Source: Nyssa sinensis (taxonomy: Eukaryota; Streptophyta; Magnoliopsida; Cornales; Nyssaceae). Taken from it: 64,000 nucleotides of DNA. Shown here in pieces: positions 24,220 through 34,599 of the stretch. The DNA is taken from positions 248,001 to 312,000 of the forward strand of contig VIRR01000480.1 in NCBI GenBank assembly GCA_008638375.1, given 5' to 3'. The position numbers were made by a program, and so were the translations under genes. Within the stretch, counting starts at the first letter, position 1. Each line of letters begins with the position of its first letter. Under the pieces are notes generated by a model that did not search any database, was not told the DNA's origin, and saw only the letters and a program-made list of their open reading frames with translations.

Positions 24220-24545
24220 TGGCCCTTACAAGCATAAGTGCTGTAGGTATGGCTCCAAGTGAAGATACTGGTCTACGGACCCAGTTTCAAAAACAAAGGC
24301 CCCTACAAGCATAAGTGCTGTAGGTATGGCTCCAAAGTGAAAATACTGGTCTATGGACCTAGTTTCAAAAACAAAAAACAAAAGCCCTTACTAGCATAAG
24401 TGCTGTAGGTATGACTCCAAGTGAAGATACTGGTCCACCGACCTGATCTCGAAAACCATGAAAGCCCTTACTAGTGAAAGTGCTGTAGGTATGGCTCCCA
24501 GAGAAGATACTAGTCTACAGACTTGATCTCAAAGTCACAAACCCT
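24220..24545. repeat. about 80-bp tandem repeat, four copies
   Basis: Units begin GCCCYTACWAGCATAAGTGC and contain GCTGTAGGTATGGCTCCAAG, then AGATACTGGTCTACGGACC. Four diverged copies follow one another just after the integrase stop. Such 3' minisatellites are common in Tat elements between integrase and the polypurine tract. Confidence 0.85.
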
Positions 24546-25087
24546 TTACCGACCTGGTCCACCTCGAATGACACCAGGTTAGATTTAAATACTTGTTATA
24601 AGTGGAGACATGTTTGTTATATCTTGATTCATGATTTTTGAAGTTATGTCGAAACTACAAATCAAAACAGTCATGTTCTTCTTTACTCATTGAAACACAC
24701 TACTTCGGTATGGACTACAAGGCATTCAGAACTTGCATAAAACCAAACAAATTTAATTAATCCCAATTTGTGAAGTACCGGGCTAAACTCAGTAAATTCT
24801 TTACTTGAAACGTTTCTGTTTTTTAGAAACCTTATTAAGGTTGGAGAAAGTGAACAAAATATATAGTTGCCACTAAGTTTTACTCATATACTGAGTTGAC
24901 ATGCAAAAAGAGCAAATTTTATATATAAATTAAAGATATACAAAGAAATCATAAAAATTACACAACGTGTTGTCTACTTCGGCTTAGGAGGAATAGAGGA
25001 AATAGGAGGGACCACTTCAACAAAATCGTCTACATCTAGAGGGTTGGGGGAGCTCGGTAACGACTCTACTTCGACATCATCCAAGTG
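24546..25087. other. non-coding spacer of the Tat element
   Basis: AT-rich interval between the tandem repeat and the 3' end of the antisense gene. I see no open frame or further repeat. Confidence 0.5.
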
Positions 25088-27129
25088 CTAAATATCCAAG
25101 TTTGGATACAACTTCTGGATTCTCCTCCTACAAAGAATGTAACCGGAGTCCACGAGCTCTCTCCCCATTGAATTCACCAACTCCATCATCCCTGTTTTTG
25201 TTTCCTCCTTAGTAACTTCCTTGACCTCCTCAAGTTTTCTAGCCATTGCTACCTCGGTATCTTGGAATTTCTTCTTTTGCTCGTCCATCCTCCGACAGAA
25301 TAGATCTCGTTGATCGATCATCATTCCCAGCTTCTGGCTTAAACTTATATTTTCCGCCTGAAACGCCTCACATTTGGTCTCCAGAGATGAGACGCTGGCT
25401 TGAGCCACTCCAAGTTCAACATCAGATACCTTCAGCTTGGCTTCAGCATGCTTCAGGTCCGATTGAGCAACCAGCAGCTCGGCTTGATTCTTCTTGCTTT
25501 CGGCCTGAGCTGCCTTCAGATCGGCCTGCGCCTTCTTGATTTCGGACTGAGCTGCCTTCAGATCAGCTTGCGCCTTCTTTAATTCATCTTGAAGGGTCAA
25601 CGCCTTCTCAGCCTTAGCAAACCGGTCCATCAGTAAACTAGTTGCCCCGATGCCCTACAAACAACATCGAAACATGTTAAAAAAAAAAAAAAAGGGGTAT
25701 CAAGAAGTATTACCCTTACATAGCCCGACATCAATTCTCCTAGAATTTGCCTCGATCCTTTTTTGTTAAAACCAGGGGGCAGCCCAATCTTCAAAGCCAC
25801 CTTTATGGCCTCTGAACCCGTAGGGGTTTTGGCAGGATTCAAGGGCATTGAGCTCGCTCCCCCTTGAGCTCCAGTCGGGCCTGCAGGCGTTGTCCTTGGG
25901 GCAGCTGAGGCAGCTTCAGTTGGTTGCCCTTGAGCCTCGGTAGGAGGTGGAACTTGAGCCTTGGTAGGCTGACATGGTTTCGATGGAGTCCTCTTATCAG
26001 CCTCCTGCGCTGTAGCTTCGGCAGCCTCCCGAGCAGCCCTCGAAATTACCCTCCTCTTCTTTTGGGCTGGTTAAGGTACTTCTGATGACATCGGTGGCTG
26101 AGGTACTTCTGACGACGTCGGTACCTCAGCTTGTTCAAGTATGGCAGAGGTAGAGCCCCCAGCTTTAATTTTGCTGGATGGGACATATCTGGCCAAAATG
26201 GCCTTCTTTACTTTGGCCCCATCTGCCTTTGTCAAACCTGCCGCCATTAGATTTTTCGGTGATAAAATTTGTAGATGATGACGGAAAGTAGGCTGGAGAA
26301 GTTGTTCGTATCTCTTCTCAATCTCGGGAGTGAAAGCCGACCTTTTCCACTTCCCTTTATCTGTAACAAACCCAAAAGAACATATTTATCACATATACCT
26401 CAAAGAGAAACAGCTACATAAAAATATGAGTATATATCAAACTGAAATCTAACAAGACTCACCAATGGGGCCGGTATGCCGAGGAAAAAGACTCAGGTCG
26501 CCTTCATAGTCTTCTTGCTCCCAACCTCCCCCAACGAAAAAATACCATTTCTTCCATGTTTTGTTAGAAGATGGTACCCCAGTCAGAGGTCGGTACCTCT
26601 GATCAAAATAGATATAGTAAAGTCCCTCAGTAGAAAGGAACTTCATGTCCATTTTACTGCGAATAAGGTCCAGATCTACTTGAACCTTATTCAGATGACC
26701 TAAAACTAAAAAACCTAAAAGCTGCCTCCAACTATTAACATTTAGATCGGCAGGACAAATGTTAAAATAAGTAAAAAATTCCCTAAAAAGAGGATGAAGT
26801 GGGAGGCGTACGCCTAACTCGAACCATTCTAAATAAACACAGATCTCCCCCCGTTTGATGTTGGTAGGATGATCTGAAGGCTTAGGGACTCTACAGGATA
26901 TATTCCTTGGAAACTGGTACTGTTTCCTAAGGGTTGATAACATCTCCTTCGTCAAATGACTCTCACCCTCTTCCCTATGAGACTTGCTAGCCTCCCTATC
27001 ACTCGATTCTAAGGCAGACTCAGAAGACAAAAATGAAGAAGTAGAGGATGAAGATGGCGGATCGTCTTCACCCCCAATTTCTGGCTCAACCCTAACTTCT
27101 CCCATGGTTGACCCAGACATGATCAACAC
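25088..27129 (-). pseudogene. antisense ORF (aORF) of the Tat element, three exons
   Basis: The ATG at 27129 (or the internal one at 27117) opens exon 1, ending at 26463 (ATTG/GTGAGT). Exon 2 is 26360-25720 (acceptor TTTGTTACAG, donor GTAAGGGTA). Exon 3 is 25654-25088 (acceptor GTTTGTAG). Joining exons 1 and 2 keeps frame. Exon 1 has an acidic serine-rich N-terminus, then GVRLPLHPLFREFFTYFNIC and LNVNSWRQLLGFLVLG. These match the plant 'putative gypsy type transposon' domain (PF04195 type). Exon 2 is proline- and alanine-rich with one TAA near 26070. Exon 3 is a coiled coil with heptad-like LKKAQADLKAAQSEIKKAQA repeats. Antisense ORFs of this type are known in Tat elements. Their function is unknown. 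Confidence 0.75.
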
Positions 27130-27637
27130 TCAAAGAAATTTCGAGAAACCAGAGAGAAGAATAACAAAGATGAAACCAAAAACAGAGCTTGAGAACGAAG
27201 AACAAAACGACGAAAACAAACACTAGAAATAAGGAAATTACCGGTCACACGTTTCAACTGTCAGATCACCGTCACCAGAAATCGTTCTGACTTCACTGGA
27301 GGTTACGCCCAAAGAATATGTTAAGACTGTTTACGGAGGGGAAAATAGTTCTTGTATGAAAGATCATCAGGATTTCTAAAAAATGTGTCCTTTTTATGAT
27401 TTTACGAAACCAGGAACTAGACATTTCAAAAACGATCTCGAGAAAAACAAAATAAACGGCTGGCGTAATGAATAGTTTCGATTCTCAAAACGACGATCTG
27501 CGCATTAAAACTGCCATGACGGCTCATGCCTCCTCGAAATACCGAAAAAGCCGCTTATTAATGCGCGTACACGTGACTTCTTGAAAACGATAAAAACACT
27601 AACCTCAGTCCTGCACGCACGATTCAGGACTCAGGCT

Positions 27638-27652
27638 TGGGGGGGGAGTAGC
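27638..27652 (+). other. polypurine tract of the Tat element
   Basis: TTGGGGGGGGAGTAGC lies directly before the 3' LTR start at 27653. Its G/A-rich strand is in the right position to prime plus-strand DNA synthesis. Confidence 0.8.
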
Positions 27653-28252
27653 TGATACTCCAAAAAAGACACTCTCAGTTAGGACCTGACACGTGTCCAG
27701 CTTGAAATATATAAACTTCTCCACATAAGTATAAAGAGGTTATTCCATCCCGATACACTCAACAAATAGCCTAGGTTGTTTGTTAAGGCTACCGAGGTCA
27801 CTACCAGAGTATCTCAGGATACCGATGTCACGATGGGACAACCATTTATAAATATTATTATGACGTATGTCGTCATGATGAATGCTGTGCCGCTTGACAG
27901 GCGGTGGGATCTAGCTATGACTAAAGACGAAATAAATCTTAGCCCTACACCGCTGTAAAATCAACAATGAATAGTGACATAAAGATATCACTGATTCCAC
28001 CACTTAACACAAAAAAATAAAACCCATTAATCTATAAATACACTGGAAAAGGTATGTATATAGGATCAGAGTTTTTACTTAAGCAAGAAAAAGAAGATAT
28101 TATTAGCTCAAGCAAATTTTCTTTACTTGATCTCATTGAACCATCGGAGCGGCTACCCACCGGAGCCATTCCCGGTGGCTTATATTTCATTTCTTTGCAG
28201 GTTCATTCACGGCGACGGTCGTATCCTTGACGAGCCAAAAATAGCTGCATCA
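27653..28252 (+). repeat. 3' LTR of the Tat element
   Basis: A 600-bp copy of 14202-14801 with the same TGATACTCC and GCTGCATCA ends, followed by the GGTAC duplication. Differences from the 5' copy are nearly all C/T or A/G changes, as expected from methylation-driven decay. Confidence 0.95.
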
Positions 28253-28426
28253 GGTACTTATGTATCAGCCATTACTGTTGTTACACCAAAGAAGGAGGAC
28301 ATAAAGTTACGCTACCTCTGCATCCTACTGGTGGCGCCAACCACTATAAGATTATCAATTTTTTGTTTGATTAAGACATGCAATCGCAAAACTAGTCAAG
28401 ATCAGCAACCTGATCAGGTAAATTAA
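28253..28426 (+). pseudogene. PGG-domain membrane protein gene, 3' part after retrotransposon
   Basis: After the duplicated GGTAC (28253-28257) the frame of the 5' part continues as YVSAITVVTPKKEDIKLRYL, then a hydrophobic segment CILLVAPTTIRL and a polar tail, with TAA at 28424-28426. It matches the corresponding part of the pseudogene at 8693-9143 (GTYVAAIT, FVLAAPFLIRY), which confirms that both pieces are one gene. Counting the target duplication once, the joined frame is about 208 residues. Confidence 0.8.
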
Positions 28427-29787
28427 AGCGGGATCAAAGATGCCGGCGAGGCGAAGTTAACTCAGGAAATCTGATTCAGACTGGAATTGTGCTAAGGCCT
28501 TCTCTTTCAAGGGTTGAGATGTATCTTGAATCTATATGCTTGAGAGGCAGTTTCTTCTTGGACGAAAGTAGAGAGGTCTTTTTCCAACTGGGATATCAGT
28601 ATCAATTTGGATTCTCGTGTTCTATCTTTGTTAATTTGGAAATAATTTTTCAATAAATCATTGGCAAAGTCATGCTGAGATGGTGCTATTATATTGCTAA
28701 GCTACCATTCAGATCAGTCACTCACTATTTTTTTTCAACAAAACTCACGTGGTTTGGAATTCTTTTACCAGATAAAAAGTAGTTACAGAGTACCTTTTTA
28801 TTCAATTTATCATAGTCACTTCAATTTTAATTTATGTAAGAGTTTCTTTTTAATAAAATATTTATAAAAAAAATTATTTTTTTTATAAAAAAACGTTGAA
28901 ATGTTTTATATAATACCAAGACTTTTTAACTTTTTGTCTTTCAATAAAGTCGGGTATTGGAAAAGACAAAAGAAAAAAACAGCTAGGAGGCATGAATTTG
29001 CATTTTTAATGATTAAAATCGTCACTCCAGGTCTTTAGTTTTAACAAAATTAACTACTAAAAGCTTCTCTTGAAGTAATGATTTTAACTCTAAATTAAGA
29101 GGCATGATGTTGAATCTATAAATTTCTCACGCACAGATTACAACGAAACAAAGTAATAATATTATTTGATTAAATCTCAACGACTTTGGAGCAAAGAAAA
29201 AAAATATAGCTTCTAATGTAAAAAATTGAAAGGAAAAGAAAAGATAAGACATAGACTTGTCTAGAAAAATCTGCAAAGAAATTTTTATTGAACCAAAACT
29301 TTTCTCTACCTCAGGCCATTTGTTTTTTTGGACTAACGGCTCATGTATTTTTAAGTGTAGTTCTATTGTAACTATATTGTTGAATTTAAATTAAACTAAA
29401 AATTGATGAGAAAAAAAAAACACCATTATTGTGTTTGAGGAGGAATGATAACATTATTCATGTCCTGCAAAATGTGAACTAAATAAAACATATATTATAT
29501 TATGGAAGGAGAAGTATGAGAAAGAATGATAATTTTTACAATTGCATGTGTCTAATAAATAAGTTTTCTTCTATCTTATCTGGTTATTTTGAAATTAAAT
29601 TTGTGGAATGAGGAGTATGAGAAAGAGCCCATTAACATTCCCAAAATGAAAACTGTAGCTAGTTCTACATATCATGGTATAGAAGTAGAAAAGCAGGTGA
29701 TGAAAATTTTCAAGATAAAAATCATCAAGAGGGCAACAACAGCCAGCCCTTTTCAGCAAAAAGGTATGCACTCTCACTCTCTCTCTT

Positions 29788-29818
<31 letters not shown>

Positions 29819-29833
29819 TTATATATATATATA
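28427..29833. other. intergenic DNA downstream of the split PGG gene
   Basis: No gene is recognised. A block near 28655-28715 (AAATCATTGGCAAAGTCATG, then GGTGCTATTA) resembles the upstream regions of both PGG copies, suggesting a former third copy beyond. An 87-residue frame at 29589-29852 has no recognised family and ends in (CT)n and (TA)n repeats at 29773-29834. Confidence 0.45.
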
Positions 29834-30140
29834 TGTTAAGTGGTTGTCATGAATTCATTTGGATTGACCCCTTTTTGTTTTTGGCCCGTTTTTTTTGTTA
29901 CGTTGTAATCGACTTATATAAGTGTATTATCTTCTAGTATTTTGACAGAGGAAAAGAGAGACGTCATTGGAGAAAAAGGTGTTTCAGGTTTTGGGAGTTT
30001 TTTGGCTCTTGTAATCTTTTTGAAAAAAGTGAATTGGCAGGCATCTTGCCAAACTACGTAAATCTTGTGTCTTCCCTATGCGTTTGTTTATTTTTGCTTG
30101 TTTGAGATCGATTTATTGTTTGTTTAGTCACTTTCGCACA
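29834..30140 (+). repeat. 5' LTR of copia A, with internal deletion
   Basis: Starts TGTTAAGTGGTTGT and ends TTTCGCACA, 5 nt before the primer site at 30146. Compared with the 3' LTR (63595 on) it lacks about 100 bp after GGATT. A TATATAAG promoter box lies near 29915. The shared block CTCTTGTAATCTTTTTG confirms the pairing. Confidence 0.75.
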
Positions 30141-30145
30141 ATAAT

Positions 30146-30158
30146 TGGTATCAAAGCC
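30146..30158 (+). other. primer binding site of copia A
   Basis: TGGTATCAAAGCC is the initiator tRNA-Met type site (one change from TGGTATCAGAGC), placed 5 nt after the LTR. Confidence 0.85.
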
Positions 30159-30219
30159 AAAATTTTTTACCTTCATATTGGATTTTTTTATTGTTGGTAT
30201 ATGAGTGTGGATTTGGTTA

Positions 30220-31250
30220 ATGGGGGACTCGGTTTCTGGCACTCCATCTTCGACAACTTCGTCTTCAAAAGCTTCATCTTCAAAAAATTCATCGGTGGTA
30301 AGAACTATAGTTTCGAATGCAAAATTCAAAGTTGAAAATTTTGATAGAACTAATAATTTTAGCATGTGACAATGCAAAGTTTTGGATGTTCTTATTCAAC
30401 AAGAACTAGATATCACATTGGAGGAAAAACCTAATGATAAGGAAGAGAAGGATTAGGCGAAGATCAATTGTCAGGCTTGTGGCACCATTAGGCTTTGCCT
30501 TGCAAAAGATTATAAGTACTTTGTTATGAGGGAAACTTCGGATAAGAAGTTGTGGGAGAAACTAGAAAATAAGTTTATGACCAAGAGAGTTGAAAATAAA
30601 CTCTATATGAAGAAAATACTATTCCGTTTCGAGTAAGCAAGGTATTTCAATGTCTGAGCATTTGAATAGTTTTAATATAATCCTTACTGATTTGAAAAAT
30701 CTTGATGTTGAAATTCTAAATGAAGCTAAGGTATTATTGTTGTTAAATTCTCTACTTGATAGTTATGATCATTTAACTACTACCTTGTTGTATGAGAAAG
30801 ATACAATTAAATTTAACGATGTATCTAATGCTTTGATAAATAATGAGTATCGAAAAAGGGACCTATGGGTCCATAGGGACTCAACATTAAAGGCTTTGAT
30901 AGTAAGAAGTAGGAGAGAGGCCAAAAACTATTGTGGATGAGGTAAGTCTTAAGGAGTATTGTCTAATAGAAGGATTCCTGAGAAGGATGAGAGTGCTTTC
31001 TATCGTGAAAAAGGGCATTGAAAAAATGATTATCCGAAGTTGAAGAACAAGATCAATAAGGGACTAAATGCTAATGTAGTAGAGGTTAAAGATGGTGATA
31101 CAAATTTTGATTTGATTGTTTCATCATTGGCTGGTCATTCTGATGAGTGGATTTTGGATTTGGAATGTTCTTATCATATATTTCCTCGTAGGGATTTATT
31201 TTCTAGCTTATAGGATTTTGATAGAGGAGTTGTTTTAATGAGTAATGATA
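30220..31250 (+). pseudogene. copia A gag and protease, degenerate
   Basis: ATG 30220 (GDSVSGTPSSTTSSS) opens gag, then KFKVENFDRTNNFS as in copia gag. Frame changes and stops follow. LKNLDVEILNEAKVLLLLNSL (30650-30940) is the conserved gag core. The zinc knuckle near 30990-31030 reads SAFYREKGH then a stop then KNDYPK, so three of four ligands or the reading are lost. The protease motif near 31145 is WILDLECSYH where copia elements have a D-S-G, so the active site is destroyed. Confidence 0.8.
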
Positions 31251-31299
31251 ATACCTGTAAAAAAAAGAGGGATAGGAAACATCTGATTAAAGATACATG

Positions 31300-32345
31300 A
31301 TGGAACAGTTAGAATTCTAACAAATGTTTGTTATGTACCAGACTTGAAGAAGAACCTCATCTCACTAGGAATGTTAGACTCAAACGGCTATAAAGTTACT
31401 ATGGAATATGGAGTCCTAAGAATGGTACTTGGTGCACTTGTTATGATGAAGGTTACTCGAAAGGGTAATTTGTATTTCCTAAATGGGCAAATAGTCAGAG
31501 GGAGAGTAACTATTTCTGACAGTTCAGAGAATAATGCTTCTGATACTTCAAGGTTATGGTAGATGCACTTAGGGCATACTGGGGAGAAGGCATTGTAGGT
31601 TGGGGCTAATAAAGCATGGTCTGTTAATGGATGCCAAGACTAGAAAATTGGGATTTTGTGAGCATTGTATCTTGGGCAAGCATACTAGAGTGAAGTTTGG
31701 CATAATGGTTCATCGTACTCAAGGGACCCTTGATTATATTCACCTGATGTGTGGGGACCTAGCAAAGTTGCATACTGGGAAAGTAAGCATTGGTTTGTGA
31801 CTTTTGTTGATAATTTCTCAATGAGAGTTTGGGTGTACACCATGCAACATAAAGATGAAGTCCTAGAGGTGTTTCTTAATTGGAATAAAATGATTGAAAC
31901 TCAAACAGGTAAAGAGAACAAGAGGCTTAGATTAGATAATAGTGGTGAGTACAAGTCAGATCCATTCAAACAAGCATGCCATGATGACGGGATAGTTAGA
32001 CACTTCATAATTAGAGACACGTCGCAAAAAAATGGGGTGGCAGAACGTATGAATCGTACTTTTTTTGAAAAGGTGCAATGTATGTTGCTGAATGCAAAAT
32101 TGGGCAAGGCGTTTTAAGCTAAGGTAGTGGCATATGCATGCCATCTCATCAACGTGTTGCTCATAGGTGCAAATGATGAAAAAACACCAATAGAGGTATG
32201 GTTTGGAAAACTTGCTACAGATTATGATAATTTGCACGTATTTGGTTGTTTAACATATTTTCATGTAAGGGAAACTAAATTAGACCTTAGAAAGAACAAA
32301 GCAATATTCTTGGGCTTTAGTACAGGTCTCGAGGGATAAACTGTG
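31300..32345 (+). pseudogene. copia A integrase, degenerate
   Basis: From 31344, KKNLISLGMLDSNGYKV and HLGHTGEKAL are the gag-pre-integrase region. CEHCILGKHTRVKF (about 31660) is the C-x-x-C half of the zinc finger. The core follows in another frame: DVWGPSKVAYWESKHWFVTFVD, RLRLDNSGEY, and NGVAERMNRT carry the D, D and E residues. It ends with VFGCLTYFHVRETKLDLRKNKAIFLGFS. Several frameshifts and stops separate the pieces. Confidence 0.85.
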
Positions 32346-32727
32346 GTGTTCCAAATAAAAGAAAGTTGTTCTGAGTAGGGATGTTACTTTTGATGAGTTT
32401 ATAATGTTAAATCAGATTGAGCAAAAGAATGCTCAAGATGAGAGTATTTCACAGCATGTGGAGTTAGAGGCTCTATTAGTTACAGCGAAGACTATTCAGA
32501 TAGTCGATAGTTATGTTGTTAATCTAAATGATGAGGGCTCAAGTTCATATGTGGAGGAAATACAAGAGATCCAACAATAACCAGAGTCTATTGTGGCTAG
32601 TAGATCGAAAAGAGAGATTCACAAACCTACTAGGTTTGCTAATATGGTGGCATATGTACTTTCAATTTTTTATGATGATATTCCTTTAACTTTTAAAGAA
32701 TCCATGAAATATAAATAGAATGATGCA

Positions 32728-33432
32728 ATGGATGATGAAATGCAATCACTTCATAAAAATCAAACTTGGGAGTTGGTACAACTTTCAAAGGGAAAGAAAA
32801 CAATTGGTTGCTGGGGGATATACACAAAAAATGAAAGTTCTCTAGGGAAAAATATTGTGAGATTCAAGGTTAGATTGGTAGCTAAAGGTTATGCACAGAA
32901 AAAAGGGATAGACTACAATGAAGTATTTTCTTCAATTGTTAAATATTCTTTTATTCAGACTTTTTTAGCTTTGGTTGCATAGTTTGATCTCGATTTGGCA
33001 AAACTCGATGTCAAAACTACATTTTTGCATGGTGATTTGAAAGAGAAAATTTACATGACTCGACCAAATGGATTTAAAGTTGGTAGAAAAGATGACTGGG
33101 TTTGCAAATTGAAAAAATCGTTGTATGGTTTGAAATAGTTTCCAAGACAATGGTACAAGTGATTTGATCGGTTTATGATAGTGCAAAAGTATACAAGAAG
33201 CCATTTTGATCATTGTGTGTATTTTTTTAAGCTTTCGTTTATATACTTGCTTTGACATGCTCATTGCATCTAAAAGCAAAGTGGAGATAGACAGGTTGGA
33301 GACACAGTTGAGAAATAAGTTCGAAATCAAAAATCTTGGTAAAGCTAAGAAGATACTTGGCATGCATGGAAATTGAAAGAAATAGAGTGAGCACAATTTT
33401 TCTATTACAAAAACAATATCTAAAAAGGCCTT
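32728..33432 (+). pseudogene. copia A reverse transcriptase, 5' part
   Basis: AMDDEMQSLHKNQTWELVQL and RFKVRLVAKGYAQKKGIDYNEVFS open the copia [20 protein letters not shown] carries the first catalytic aspartate region. The YVDD motif near 33240 is degraded (Y-T-C-F-D before MLIASKSK). IKNLGKAKKILGM and FLLQKQYLKRPL follow in shifted frames up to the insertion of element B at 33433. The rest lies at about 59690. Confidence 0.85.
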
Positions 33433-34088
33433 TGAAAAACAATCAACTGAGTTATCAATAGGTCGATTGTATTGGAAAATGAGCTCAGGCTATTTTATGA
33501 AAAAAGGTCACTCAGTCTATTGGTTCTTAGAATTAGTCGACTGGTTTGATCAGTGCAAAGATAAGCCTTAAAAATCAGTTGACTGGTTCCATGAACTAGT
33601 CAACTGGTTTGGACAATGTATATCTTTTTGCTTATTTTACACAGTACTTTTATCAAAACCTTTTGATCTTTCAAAACTATTACAATTGTTTTGTTTTGAA
33701 AAATCAATTAAGATTAGTTCTTGGTTGATCATTTTAAATAGTAAAGGCTTACGACAAATGATCAATCTAATTTTAAATCACTCAAAACTCAAAATAAGAA
33801 AAATAAAAAGTCTTCACTTGACTTGTCTTAATTTCTTGGACTTGAATGTATCCATTTTCTTGATTGAACATGAGATCATTTTACTTAATTTGATTATTGC
33901 CTCAAAGCATGTGCTTGAGTGGAATCCTTGGGCTTGATAGAGTTTGTCGTTTCTTGGTCAACAATCTTCTTTGAATTAGATGACCTATTTGCATTGTTAC
34001 TTAAATAAAACATTAGTCCACATAGACAATGCCTTATTGTCATCAAAATTATTGAGATGCCCTTGGTTGAAAACCTTCAGGGCTAACA
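33433..34088 (-). repeat. 3' LTR of copia B
   Basis: On minus it starts TGTTAGCCCTGAAGG at 34088 and ends in TTGTTTTTCA at 33433 (TG...CA, 656 bp). The purine tract AAAAGAGGGAGAT lies just before it (34089-34105). It contains short repeats of the type AGTCGACTGGTTT or GTTGACTGGTTCC in plus orientation. It sits directly against the broken RT of copia A. Confidence 0.75.
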
Positions 34089-34599
34089 ATCTCCCTCTTT
34101 TTGATGATGACAAAACAATGTCCTTTGTTAAAATGCAAATGGTAAATTGAGGAAACAATTGATAGAAAATTATGATATTTCATATTATGCTTCCCCGGCC
34201 CTGTCAACTTGTAAGCTTGAATTCATGCCATAAATGAATAGTTTTAAACAGTTTGACATATTTTTCTATTTCTCCCCCTATCAATATGTAATCATAATAT
34301 TAGGGTTACAGAGTTATATCAAGTTTTCATGTTTTCTTTGTGCATTTGAATAGGCACATAAATTGGCACATAATACATAAGAGAGATATAAAAAAATATG
34401 CTTTTTATTCATGTATTGATCTTTTATAATAATGAGCATGAATATACGTATTTCAAAAAGAATACAAGAAGAAAATTATAATAAGGATTTTGAAACAAAA
34501 GAAATCTTATAATCTTTCTATACTTCTTTTTCCTCTCTTTCCTATTCTTCTCCCACTTTTCCTATTCTTCTCCTCCTTTGTCATCTTTAAAAAGAAATA

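Larger units (their letters stand above)
14202..28252 (+). mobile_element. Tat-lineage Ty3/gypsy retrotransposon, 14.05 kb with nested solo LTR
   Basis: Two 600-bp LTRs (14202-14801 and 27653-28252) bound gag, protease, RT, RNase H and integrase in gypsy order. They are flanked by the 5-bp duplication GGTAC (14197-14201 and 28253-28257). The primer site, the second RNase H before integrase, and an antisense ORF between integrase and the 3' LTR are hallmarks of the Tat/Ogre branch. Without the nested LTR at 18158-21723 it would be about 10.5 kb. By eye the LTRs differ at about 15 of 600 positions, so insertion is relatively recent. Stops in gag, protease and RT make the copy defective. Confidence 0.93.

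Noticed and set aside
25246..25582. plus-strand proteins opposite the coiled-coil exon
   Set aside because: They are shadows of the antisense exon, whose splice sites and domain content are convincing.
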